This document shows, piece by piece, positions 48,524-59,579 of a stretch of 64,000 bases of DNA. Each line of letters opens with the position of its first letter. Positions within the stretch are counted from its first letter, which is position 1. The notes below the pieces were generated by a model, which saw only the letters and a program-made list of their open reading frames with translations, had not been told where the DNA came from and did not search any database. A program made the position numbers and the translations under genes. Origin of the DNA: Icerya purchasi (taxonomy: Eukaryota > Arthropoda > Insecta > Hemiptera > Monophlebidae); assembly GCA_039619475.1 (NCBI GenBank), contig CM077115.1, positions 517,162,815 to 517,226,814 of the forward strand, given 5' to 3'.

Positions 48524-50132
48524 TGAAAAAAGGTATAACACGTTTTATTAATTTATCACGGAGACCTGTTTTAAAACTCCTTAATCATATTACAACGAAA
48601 CTAAAAATAGTATAACATAAAATCGCAAAAATAATAATGAAAAGTCTCACATTTATAAAATCTAAATGTAGCGTTAAATATTAAAAATTGTCGAAATGTT
48701 ACAATCGAGTGAACTTTGAAAAATTTACAGAAAATATGCGACTTGTAAGTTCCCTACAAATACCGAAAATTCAATGCCAACACTTAAGCGGTAATATATT
48801 TTAATTAAAATTAGAGAAAATTAAGCGTGTTATTACTGTAAGGTGTATTTTTATTCATGCATCGTGCCCTTTGTAAATGTTACCCCTCCCTGACACATTG
48901 TACGTAAGGCTTATTAGGAGTTCTTCTTTTCTAAAGAAGAGGTCACAGATATAAGTTATTTCCAATGCTAGCCGATAAAGGAATTGGCCAAAAAGAATCG
49001 AAATAGGGACGTTATGTTTAACGTCAAGAAAATCATAGAGGAAATTGCTTCCGGATAAAAGATGAATAAACGTGATTAATAAAATAGGCTAAGCAGTCAA
49101 GATCAGCTGGCTCGAGTCTAAATCGGAACATATATGTGCGAAGAAGATGTTTTAATTTTCACCGGATTCGCGTGTTTTTCTTTAACGGTTCATGTGCATT
49201 CCTTAAAAAAAAAAAAAAAAACAAAACAAACAATAACACTCCGAAGGAAGAAATCTGAACATTAGGTTAACTAGGCGTGGGAACTGCGGACAAGAGGAAG
49301 GGTAAAAAAAAAGACAGGTATTTTTTGAAATTATAAAACGACCAAGGGGGATATTGACGTTTAAATTATTGATACGGTTCATGTGTCACTCTATATTATT
49401 TCAGTTAGTAATTTTAGTTTTTAAATCGTCTTGTTTTTTTAAACACTGCAAACTCCCAGAAAAAAAAACAAAAAGAAAAAAAATGGAAATAAGGTGTAAA
49501 AAAAAAGTGAATTTTTGGCTAATATTTTAATATTTAATCATACAACAAGAACGATGCGCCATTAAAAGTATACTGTGTATTGCACGCACGGTTAAATGTT
49601 ACTTTAAAAGAGGAAAAAAGGTGACCAGAGTAATTTCGATGAAATGAGAAAGATGCAAAGTATTTTCTGGATTTACCGTATTTGCTCGTATAATTTTTTT
49701 AACCTGCCAAAAAAGGGATTGCTTAAATTACGCTGGGAATCAGATCAAGCTGCATATTACGGGTTATATTTGTGTATTTCAAAATTACCTCTTACCTAAA
49801 CAAAACACTCATTAAGTGAAATTGGACTTTATTTCGAACCAAATATATTTATACAATACTAATAGGTGTAACTCTACATTACGGTAATTTACTTCTAGGA
49901 AATTAGACATTGTCTAGTGACGTTAATAATTATTAGTGTATTTTAATAACGCGAAAATATGGTTTATATTATTTCTACAAAAAAAATGTGTGTAAAATTT
50001 AGGGTGCGTAAATTACGCGAGTAAATACACGGTACATTCTTTCCAAAAAAAAAAATAAATACTAGAAGAAATGTATCCGTTATCTATGTTTGCGCATTAG
50101 TATATTAATAAAAATTTTCATTTAATTTTTAG
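47330..50132. other. Upstream intron sequence of NFI; possible LINE terminus at 47900-48210; (CA)n
   Basis: At 47941-48210 the + strand reads SILHFLIPTLFQSLYSATSF with hydrophobic continuation. This loosely parallels NHILFECPALF of the LINE termini and has the same C/T bias, but the cysteine is gone, so it is weak. A (CA)n microsatellite occupies 48496-48523 and a TA run 48379-48398. Otherwise nothing supportable until the splice acceptor at 50131-50132. Confidence 0.35.
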
Positions 50133-50288
50133 GATGAATTCCACCCTTTTATAGAAGCGCTATTACCAAATGTGAAAGAGTTCTCTTACGTATGGTTCAA
50201 CTTGCAAGCAGCTAAAAGGAAATACTTCAAAAAGCACGAAAAACGAATGTCACTGGAGGAAGAACTTCGATGCAAAGATGAACTTTCG
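50133..50288 (+). CDS. NfI: Nuclear factor I (NFI) DNA-binding-domain exon
   Basis: This 156-base internal exon encodes 52 residues in one frame: [52 protein letters not shown]. It is the start of the conserved NFI/CTF DNA-binding domain, which in the protein binds TTGGC(N5)GCCAA palindromes as a dimer to control transcription. [15 protein letters not shown] and [13 protein letters not shown] are hallmark strings of the family. The insect-type MSLEEE replaces the vertebrate MSKDEE. The acceptor is TTTAATTTTTAG before GAT and the donor is TCG before GTAATATC. Both introns are phase 0. The rest of the domain (EKxEVKQKWASRLL and onward in known NFIs) must be in a later exon, which I do not see before 64000. 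The initiator exon must lie upstream. Identity is very secure; isoform and paralogue are not. Confidence 0.95.
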
Positions 50289-50373
50289 GTAATATCTTTA
50301 AAGTATCTCTTACTGGTGCCGAAATTAACGACATTAACATAACAGCGATTATAATTAATTGTAACGATTACGC

Positions 50374-50411
<38 letters not shown>

Positions 50412-52325
50412 GCGTTGAAGAAATCTGCTCGACAACTCTTATTCAAAAAATCGAGAATACCTTTCGTGACAAGTTCAGTATACTACACCAATGCAGGATT
50501 GCAGGAACGCACTGACACCGGAACTAGGAAGCACCGGTGTCTCCAAAATCAATCCGGAATACGCGGGAATTCATTAAATCGAATTTTTCTACCAACATAT
50601 TTAACTTTTAAACTTTAATCACAATTTTTTACTCTCTGCTACTTGTTGTTTATTATTTCTTTATTTTTGGTTTTAAAAAATATTTCGGTTTTTGCCCGTT
50701 TTTGAAATGAAACTCCCTTACGGATGTTTTTCTTTCCTAGTTCCAAAATCCTACCCGGTCGGAGGAGCATATGATCAATTTCTATCCAGTGATTTAATGT
50801 TGTCGTATTTCTTATCTTTCATAAATAATCGAAAAAACAAGTAGATTTATTTGAACGTTTTAAACTAAAGTGCGATATTAATAAACGGGTAAAGAAGAAA
50901 AACCCGCAAAGTGGTGTGAAGTTTTCCATTAGGGCGAGATTTAAAGTGTGTAGCCGTGACGGGTTGCTCCATCTTTTTTTCGGGTCCTAGCCTTACTTTC
51001 CATTTCAAAAAAAAAAAAAAAAAACCTTCTTGATAAGTCGTTTCCGTGCAATAATACTATTAACACGCTAGATGCATTTCGATTGTTTAGAGAGTTTTAT
51101 AAATTCTACTATCTGCATGACGTTCCCGATCATCACTTTTGCATATGTAGTTTTTCGGTGATTTTTAATGTATACAAAATTAGAAAGTAAAAAGAATCGA
51201 TCGTTTTTACAGATTTAATTATTTCAAAAGTATACCATTTTTTTGAAATTGTCATTTCGCGATAAGTTATTTCATTTGTATCGAAAACTTGGCTGTAAAA
51301 GTTCACAGCCTATAAAGCTTTTTACGTAGTTACGCGCTGTTATATAAACCCGCAGACATTTTATAATGCCTAGGCATTGTATTTAAAGAGAAAAAGTAAC
51401 GTATGAAAGCTGTTTTTGCTTCCTCTCTTTTTTTCTTCAATCGCATCTGTTACCGGGAAAAATGTAAAGTTCGCCTGTTTATATACTTTGTAGAAGTTGT
51501 GTGTAACAAGCAAAATACTAAAACTCCGGTAAAAGGAAATCAATTTCTTCCATACACGTTGTTTTGATAGAGTTGCTAGAGTCAAACGGTTTCCGTTACG
51601 CAAGTCTCGGGTTCGATCTTCCCGGGCGATGACAGAAATTATTACGAAAAATTAACTTAAACATAATCATTAATGGGGTCACGTGCCAAGACAATGGTAA
51701 AATACCCTTCATACGAGCGCACTAGTTAGTGAACAGTAGACACACAGGAGACCGCATTTGTACATCGAGAAATCAAACGATCACAATATCACTTACAAGT
51801 GTAGTCTTGCGTGTGTACACACATTCGTACTGCATACAAACAATTGCCTAGAACACTATGCGCCTATGTCTGCACAACTGAAAAAAGTACAAATTGGATT
51901 CATCGACGTTCAGAAGTCTGAATGTTATAAAGATAGAAGCAGTTTAATGTTGATCAAAGGAAAAATATTGATTTGTTTTCTATTACATATTATATCAAAA
52001 ACGGGGCTAAAAAATATACCATAAAAATGTACAGATATAAATTTTAATAAAACATCTTTATCAAATCGAATAAATTGTAATAGGATTCTATTAAGATGCT
52101 CGAAGAAAAACGTGTATTTTCCACTGAAACATTTCTCGCACGATCAACATAAAATCTAAGAACTTCCAAAGTCGTAATTGTTTCTAATATGGTATTTTTA
52201 AAAAAAATGCACATATATAAAAAAAAAAAACTAACTACTAATAATTTAAAAGCCTAACAATAATACAGTTTTATACACTCGACTGTGTACCAATAAGCAA
52301 AGAATAATTTTACGATCGGTTCGGT
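50289..52325. other. NFI downstream intron; (AACT)n at 50374-50411; no further exon seen
   Basis: Starts with the GTAATATC donor. An (AACT)n microsatellite of about nine units follows. The + strand frames at 50415-50618 and 51758-52024 show no recognisable domain and are not the next NFI exon. Confidence 0.6.
51570..51640 (+). repeat. Possible tRNA-derived (SINE-like) remnant
   Basis: CAAGTCTCGGGTTCGATCTT then CCCGGGCGATGAC resembles a tRNA T-arm: the GGGTTCGATC word matches the RNA polymerase III B box (GGTTCGANTCC). The arm pairs only if two extra T residues bulge. No convincing A box or full cloverleaf is visible upstream, so it is not a functional tRNA. Confidence 0.35.
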
Positions 52326-52640
52326 TTTTAACCGACTTCGAAAAAGGAAGAAATATTCAATTCGACTGTATTTTTTTATTTTTTATTTTTAATTTTTTAC
52401 TTTTTTACTTTTTATTTTTAATTCTTTATTTTTTATTTTTTATTTTTTATTTTCATGTGTGTTACCTCAGAACTGTCTTCTAAGTAAACTGATTTTGATG
52501 ATTCTTCTTTTATTTAAAAGGTAGTCTTCTCATGTCATCCCATTCAAATTTGATCAAGATCTGTCCGGTAGTTTTTGAGTTATCCTTAATAATAATGCGG
52601 GAGAATGAAGCTTTTTGGATGCTTTTAATTGATGATTGGT
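52326..52640. repeat. Dispersed insect repeat (ACCGACTTCGAAAAAGGA type)
   Basis: Starts AACCGACTTCGAAAAAGGAA, then a T/A-rich tract with (TTTTTA)-like units (52371-52455), then TGTGTTACCTCAGAACTGTC, AACTGATTTTGATGATTCTT, AAATTTGATCAAGATCTGTC and TTTTTGAGTTATCC. I recall this order of words from repeats common in insects. Its first 40 bases match 36831-36871. Non-coding. Confidence 0.6.
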
Positions 52641-52852
52641 TTCACCGTCGGGTTAGATTTATTGACTTAAAATACTATAAATTTGCCAAATTACCATGGT
52701 AATGTAGTTTTTGATGTTTTCACACCGTGTGGAAGTGCAGTTCAAAATAAATAAATCGGTTTTCTTCTCTTTAAGTATCAAGTATGGAGAATACTGTGGA
52801 AAAAAAAGTTGGATTTTAACAAGAAAAAAATTCAAGTATAACTCTAAAAATT

Positions 52853-53359
52853 GTAAAATAAAATGCTTTTCTACAAAAGAAATAAATACCGATACTTGAA
52901 GATTTATTATAAAAGTTTAATAAAAATGTACTAAAAGTAAAACATAAAATTACTCCCGCGATGAGAAAATATATATATATCAAAGTGTTATAACACTTAA
53001 GTGGTGTGATATTACGATAATTCTTATGCAACATTAATACCTTAATTAGAGTAGGATTTAAATTACATATTAAAATAATAATTAAAAACTGCATTAAATG
53101 TTAATTAAATTGTTCCTAGATATTGTAACATGTAATATGAATCCTACTACTCTAATTAAGGTATTATTAATGTTGTATAAGAATTTCGAGATAATATCAT
53201 CACCACTAAGTGTGTTATATCACTCTGATATACATATATTTTCTCATCGCGGGAGTAATTTTATGTTTTACTTTTAGTACATTTTTATTAAACTTTTATA
53301 ATAAATCTTCAAGTATCGGTATTTATTTTTTTTGTAGAAAAGCATTTTATTTCGTTACT
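52853..53359. mobile_element. Foldback element, about 220-bp inverted arms, 57-bp loop
   Basis: The left arm 52853-53071 (GTAAAATAAAATGCTTTTCT to TTAATTAGAGTAGGATT) and right arm 53129-53359 (AATCCTACTACTCTAATTAA to AGAAAAGCATTTTATTTCG) are imperfect reverse complements throughout, with a few small indels. Shared inner words include ATTACTCCCGCGATGAGAAA and AATACCGATACTTGAAGA. No coding capacity: the frames 52816-53094 (-) and 53210-53419 (+) encode the same peptide because they are the two arms. No obvious flanking duplication. MITE-like. Confidence 0.85.
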
Positions 53360-53744
53360 ATTGACAGTTCTATGGAAATTAAAACAATATCGGCGCGTAT
53401 CAAACATTCTATAAATTAACAAAAAATTAAAAAATAACGCACAAAAGTGATGGCGAACATTTTTAAAATGTAGATGCTGCAAACAGAAAGCGGTTGAAAA
53501 TATTAATTTTTGCGGAATATTCCGAGTCAACGGTGCCGTTGACAATTACGAACATCTATACATTTGTACTTTAGGCAAAAATCCAGCGGCGGCTTTGTGT
53601 GATGGGGGTTAATCACTGCCGAAAAAATTTATTTTCATCGAGTATTCAAAGTTATAAGCAATTTTACTGTCCTCTAAAATTATAAAGTATTAAAAATAAA
53701 TATAATTACATAAATAGAAAGTATACAATAATAATACATTTATC

Positions 53745-55580
53745 TCGGCGCAGGAACAACATTTTCGGACATATCGTCAGCTAAAAGTGGAAACCTACAT
53801 TGAGTTACATTGAAAATATAGTAAAGAAAGTTTGCACCAGCGGGACTTCCTAACGTGTGATGATAAATAGAATTTGCGGAGCAACGGTAGAGTTATAAAA
53901 AGGACATGATTTGTAGAAAACTATTAATGAAATAAGCATAAACGGTCTTATTGGTAAATAAACCTAAAATTAAAAAAAAAATGCAAATACCTTAAGTAAT
54001 AAACCTAAAATAAAAAATATACCTAGAATATGCTGGTGTTTAAATAAAAAAAAAAAAAAAAAAACGTAAATAATTATTTTTTCTTTTTTTCTTTTTTTTT
54101 CTTTTTTTTTTTTTGACGAGAGGACGTCTAATTACTAATAATAAAAAAATATATATGTAATTAAGTAAATTCGAATGAAAAATAAAAATGAAATTATTCT
54201 CAAGTCAGTTCCAGAGTTGCTCACCTATTTTCTAATCACAACGTCTTCTTTAAAACTGCCTTCGTTCCTTAAATTTTATATTTATTGTCAGAAATTCCGA
54301 CACACATTCGAATCTGTTTTTACTACACGTGATATATACATGTTCTTCAATATATACTTCGGTAGATTTTCATGTTTTGCTGATGACGGGCTCGGCGCAA
54401 AAAAACTTCCACAGGATAAGCGAATTACTTCTATTTGTTTTTCCTTATTGCGTGATAATATCGAACCTAATTTTTAATGTGCTGTTGAACTATTTATATT
54501 TCTTTTATATTCATTTAAATTTCCAAATTTCTGTACCTCTTTTTTTATTCTATTCTTTCGGTAAGATAGGAAACACAGAGCTTTCTGTAGCCTTATTATA
54601 TAGCTGAACGGTTATTAGCTTCTTAATTAACGTTTTTTGTTTTATTTACCGCAAAATATCCCCCGTAGAGCACGGAATTCGGTGTAAGAGGTAGTTTAAG
54701 AGGTCTCACTAACGGCCAAAAGTATCAGATGTTCATCTGCAGCGATCATTTGATCGACCAGCCAATTCACCCTGACGCGCCCAAGTCACGATTAGGGTTA
54801 GCCAACCAACCACGGACAGTTGATTACGTCAAAAAGGAACGGGAACAATTTTTGTTGCACACAGTGTTAAGAGATAAATATGCTCGGGAATAGATTTCAC
54901 AGCTGAGGGATAATAAAAAATTATTCCGAAGTATTTTTTTTATTGTTAATGTTGACAATAAAAATGGTACTATCTGTTTCATATTCTTTTCAGTTGATGG
55001 TCGCTTAATGGCGGGAGAAAAACGTTAATTAAAAAGCTAATAACACAAAGCTGTGTTTCTTATCTTACCGAAAGAATAGAATAAAAAAAGAGGTACAGAA
55101 ATTTGGAAATTTAAATGAATATAAAAGAAATATAAAAAGTTCAACAGCACATTAAAAATTAGGTTCAATATTATCACGCAATAAGGAAAAACAAATAGAA
55201 GTAATTCGCTTATCCTGTGGAAGCTTTTTTGCGCCGAGCCCGTCATCAGCAAAACATGAAAATCTACCGAAGTATATATTGAAGAACATGTATATATCAC
55301 ATGTAGTAAAAACAGATTCGAATATGTGTCGGAATTTCTGACAATAAATATGAAATTTAAGGAACGAAGGCAGTTTTAAAGAAGACGTTGTGATTAGAAA
55401 ATAGGTGAGCAACTCCGGAACTGACTTAACGATAATTTCATTTTTATTTTTCATTCGAATTTATTTAATTATATATTTTTTTATTATTAGTAATTAGACG
55501 TCCTCTCGTCAAAAAAAAGAAAAGAAAAAAAGAAAAAATAATTATTTACGTTTTTTTTTTTTTTTATTTAAATACCAGCA
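53745..55580. mobile_element. Foldback-type element, copy B, with 550-600-bp arms
   Basis: The left arm about 54027-54640 and right arm about 55020-55580 are close reverse complements. The frames 54175-54477 (+) and 55152-55454 (-) encode nearly identical peptides, as do 54329-54607 and 55037-55300. The spacer is about 54641-55019. Arm blocks recur in the smaller copy A at 430-1545, including the outer CGTCAGCTAAAAG segment (53745-53800 here). After the right arm, 55600-55680 repeats part of the arm again (ACAAAGCTGTGTTTCTTATC). No transposase is recognised, though a short open frame sits in the spacer. Arm similarity is high, so the inverted pair is younger than copy A. Confidence 0.8.
54669..54893 (+). 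CDS. Unassigned 75-codon open frame in the foldback spacer
   Basis: The spacer between the arms of copy B is richer in GC than the arms and is open from a stop at 54666 to a TAG at 54891. Residues include GLTNGQKYQMFICSDHLIDQ, PIHPDAPKSRLGLANQPRTV and DYVKKEREQFLLHTVLRDKY. The composition is protein-like. CSDH followed by proline-rich residues faintly recalls the C-x2-C/C-x-H part of THAP-type DNA-binding domains of some transposases, but I cannot establish that. There is no methionine at its start, so if real it is a fragment: captured host exon, or transposase remnant. Confidence 0.3.
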   Translation, partial: STEFGVRGSLRGLTNGQKYQMFICSDHLIDQPIHPDAPKSRLGLANQPRTVDYVKKEREQFLLHTVLRDKYARE

Positions 55581-57256
55581 CCATTCAGCAATAATAATAA
55601 GGATACAAAGCTGTGTTTCTTATCTCACCGAAAGAATAAAATAAAAAAGAGAGGTGCAGAAATTTTTGGAAATATTTAAATAATCATCATCGGGCCGCCG
55701 ACTAGGCTCTATTCACTCTAACGCCAAACGACTGCGACCAATCGAATTACAGGGGACCAAAGAATCATTCTCTAATGACCCCAGAGTGACCCGTTGCATT
55801 GCTACTGACTAGATAGATCACGTGTCGCTTTTATTTTTCCAAAAGTATTTTTTGTATATTGTTTAATTAGCAAATAGCGGCCATAATTAACAGTTCTCGT
55901 TATTACCGTAATCGCAAAATTTTCATAAGAAACGTAAGAGTGTAGATTGTAGTTTTCTTTATTGTGTTCTTTTTTTGGGTGTTTGTTCCGGTGCTACGTT
56001 CTAGTTTTCCCGATGCTGCTATAACTTAACAATGTGGAGCCAATTTAATACAAGCGTATCCTCTGTATTTGCTACATCTTTTCCAGGACGATACCGATGG
56101 AAAAAACCCATAAAAAATCGAACTGAAGTAGCGTGCTAGACGGCGGCTCTGTTGCAATAATTGTCATCTTATCGGTAGTTGTAAATATATCGGATGAAAA
56201 AAGGTCCATATTTCCGGTAATGTAAGCAGCATGAAGGAAGTGAAATAAGAAGAACATTGTGCGTCTGGGGTGCGCAATTTATTCCGCGAATAGAAGGCGC
56301 TATGGGCCAGCCCGTCAAGCTGGCGTCAAAATTCACTTCAACTCGTGAACACTGTCTGCTGCTGCCCTTCTCCACTTGGCCCCAAAACCGCTCCTATCTG
56401 TTTAGTTTTCTTAATTTCCCACGTTTGCTCGTACTTCCTTTACAATTTAATCTGCTCCGTGTGCAGCACGATCGTCTTTTCGGTTTATTTCCCATTTAAC
56501 GTTAGCGCGCGCCGGCTACCCCCAATGTGAAAAGCGATACACTTTTGAGGCCTTTTTTTGCCGTCCGCTGCGGAACCGAATAAAAAAAAGGCTAGTCGCC
56601 TTGGATATCGTAGCTAATTAATGACGGATTACCGAAATCTAATGAAAGTAATAAACCGAACTTTCGCAATTACGCTAACTAGATTCTTCTCTTTTACTAA
56701 AAGATTATGCTCTTGTGTGCGAGTGTCTTCAGTGCGTAGAATAGATACGAGAGCATTCAAGTATTAAATACATTCTAGACATTCTCATTTTTTTTCGCCT
56801 TTTGTCTAATTGTGACCGGTATACTGAGAAAGGTGTGTAACAGAACCCCGCTATAGATTATCGTTTCCGAGTGTGGATGGAATCATTTTTTTTTTTTTAT
56901 TATTCACATCCGAAACTGACTATATAGTGATTTATTAGATTTTAATGGAATAAGATTATGAATTTTAAGATCATCAGCCGATCCGGAATTTATTTATCGA
57001 ATAGCCACACTAGGGGTCAATAACCTTTCTTCTTTCCAACCTGTTGCAACTTGCTGGTGGTTGCAGTAAATTCGTTAGCGTTTTCATTTCAACCTCGACA
57101 AGTGATTTTTAACCGCCAGCTTTATTTCTCTTCTGTAACATACTTCATTTGTAAATCTTGATGTAGTGTTCGGTTGGGGACACATGGTAATCCTAATCAT
57201 TGGATCGTAGCATCTTATTTTGATAGCGTTGTATTCTGTTCACACTATATACTTTT
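55581..57256. other. No gene seen
   Basis: Frames at 56072-56530 on both strands lie in a slightly GC-richer patch, but none shows a recognisable domain. No splice-bounded NFI sequence is visible. Confidence 0.4.
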
Positions 57257-57266
57257 AAAAGCGCAT

Positions 57267-58861
57267 TAAATATAGTTATTATCCTCAAGAATGGAAATTA
57301 AGTAAAACAGTTATAATACCTAAAATTAATAAAAATCCAAACTCGTCTACTTCATATAGAGCTATATCTTTGTTATCTAATTTCAGTAAAATTTATGAAA
57401 AATGTATTCTTCATAAATTAAAAAAATTTGTAGAAAATAACGGAATAATAAATGATAACCAGTATGGCGCATTACCAGGTAGATCATCTGAATTGGCTAT
57501 TCACAATATTTTACAAACAATAAGAATATACAAAAATAAAAATTACCGTACATGATTACTTACTCTTGATATAACAAAGGCTTTCGACAGTTTAGATTTA
57601 AATAGATTACTTGCATTATTAAAGGAACTAGGATTACATAATGGCATGTTGAACGTTGTAAATCGATATTTCGAAAACCGCTACACTGTATTACAAATCG
57701 GTAATTATTCAAAAAAACAAGAAACCGTTATGGGAGTACCGCAAGGGTCTGTTTTAGGACCGTACTTGTGGAACATAGTTTTCTCCTCTCAAATGTATAA
57801 CATTAGATCACCCACTAATGTAAACATTTTCACTTTCGTAGATGATATTGCAATAGTAATAGCCGATAAGAATGAAAATATATTGGAAAATAAAGTTTAC
57901 CAGGTTTATACAGAAATCGCGAAATGGTTAGAACAATACAATTTAAATATTAACGAATCTAAGTCAACTTACATGTTGTTTAACAAAAACTTAAAGGATA
58001 AAAGATTAAATTTGCTCCAATACGGATTAAATATTAGCATGGTTAGTCAAACCAAATACTTAGGCATAATAATAGACAATAACTTAAAATTTTATAATCA
58101 TTTTCACTATATCACTAAAAAAATAAATACATTTTTAATTATATTTAACAAATTATATAATAATAATAACCGATTAAATTACAAGAAGGGACTAACCTTA
58201 TATAAAAGCGTAATATTGCCTAACATACTTTATGGTAGTGTAATATATATAGACATTTTAAAAGTTAAACGATTTCAAAATATATTAAATAGTTTTCAGA
58301 GAACTATTGCAATAAAAATGATTAAAGCTTATAGAACTACCAGCTACATGGCAAGCGCTGTCATTGCAGGTATTAAACCCCATTAAGTTCCGAAATACAG
58401 AAACATATTAACATATTTTTAATAAAAAATTATATAAATTTAAATCATGAATTTCATAACGTACAGTATCGTCAACCTTACTTCATACACGAACAAACCT
58501 CGTTAACGCTTAAACAGTTTAAACTTATATTAGATAAATATTATAATAATAAATTTCAGGCGCAGTGGGACGAATATAACGGTATAGCTAAAAAAATTTT
58601 TCCAACCATAGATGACTACATAATAAAGTGTTTACGCCAAATTTTTTTAATGTACAATTTCTTACTGGACACGGTCTATTTAAAGATTATTTACATAAAC
58701 ATAAAATTGCACACTCAAATAACTGTGTAACGTGTAACTTTCCCGATAATATTAAGCATATCTTTTCCGGCTGTAACCACAGTAATACAGATTTTAGCAA
58801 TATTAGCCCTGATCAATTAGTAACTAAGCCATTTACAATATGTTCAGTAGTTTTACGATAG
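57267..58861 (+). pseudogene. R1-like reverse transcriptase ORF, broken
   Basis: Frame 1 from 57267 reads KYSYYPQEWKLSKTVIIPK, TSYRAISLLSNFSKIYEKC, NQYGALPGRSSELAIHNIL, one stop (TGA 57553-57555), LDITKAFDSLDLNRLL, VMGVPQGSVLGPYLWNIVFS, and the catalytic box FTFVDDIAIVI. It then gives LNINESKSTYMLF, TKYLGIIIDNNLKF and QRTIAIKMIKAYRTTSYMAS up to GIKPH and a stop at 58384. A frameshift in the CCCC run there continues the protein in frame 3 (AQWDEYNGIAKKIFPT), and another leads to frame 2 (VQFLTGHGLFKDYLHKHK, NNCVTCNFPDNIKHIFSGC). The AYRT-S-A-AG and FLTGHG-F-YL-C-C-H-C order is characteristic of R1-type elements. One stop and two frameshifts over about 530 codons means fairly young but dead. 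The FVDD variant of FADD keeps both aspartates. Confidence 0.85.
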
Positions 58862-59079
58862 CCGAAATAAATCATCGTAAAGTACATGTACACCTGTATT
58901 AATATTAATATTTAAGGAATACTAATTATTATTAACATTGTAAAACAGTCTGTCAGGGTTCCATAAACTTAAATGGAAGGGCTCAGGACAGACCTGTTAT
59001 TTATATAAATTTTCTAAATATATTACCCCATCGTATTACGAATTGGGGACAAAAAAAAAAAAAAAAAAAAAAAAAAAAA
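57267..59079 (+). mobile_element. 5'-truncated R1-like LINE with poly(A) tail and target duplication
   Basis: The insertion begins abruptly inside the reverse transcriptase at 57267 and ends in about 29 A residues at 59051-59079. AAAAGCGCAT occurs immediately before it (57257-57266) and again at the end of the A tract (59076-59085). This gives a target-site duplication of at least GCGCAT, with A residues that cannot be separated from the tail. The 3' untranslated region, about 58862-59050, contains GGAAGGGCTCAGGACAGACC. Truncated 5' end, A tail and duplication together are the hallmark of target-primed reverse transcription. Confidence 0.88.
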
Positions 59080-59579
59080 GCGCATCGCTATAATTCAGCT
59101 GCGTACAACCATATCGGTTTTAATACCATGTGGTATAGCAATATTTTATTTGCAATATGTAATTGGGAACGCGGTCCAAACAACCAATGAAGTTGTCTTT
59201 AGATTAAGTTCCGTTATTTTTGTCTTGATATGATGAAGCCCTACGTAAGTGTTTCATCTCTAGTTGTACTCCAAAATATTTTACGGATGAATATGTATTT
59301 GCTTGTTATTTATAGATATATGTGATATTTGTTACGTACAATTTTTCTCTTTGTAAAAATAATGCGGGGTTACTTTTATTTTCATTTATTACTATTTTCC
59401 ATTTAATTCAGCCAATCAATGATTTTATTTAGCACATCTTGTAAATTTTCTGTGTACTTTTCTGGATATAGCTGAAGCAAAATGAACGGCAGTGATATAG
59501 TAGCGGGCCAGAGACCCGTTCGTGTGTGCTATAATAGACCGTCGATGAAAATTAATATTGCTTTCATTAATAATAATTT

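Noticed and set aside
54175..55454. Two 100-codon frames with nearly the same sequence, considered as duplicated genes
   Set aside because: They are on opposite strands in the two arms of an inverted repeat, are hydrophobic and AT-driven, and have no domain.
56072..56530. Overlapping frames on both strands with mixed composition
   Set aside because: No recognisable domain or splice-bounded structure. Overlap on both strands argues against coding.
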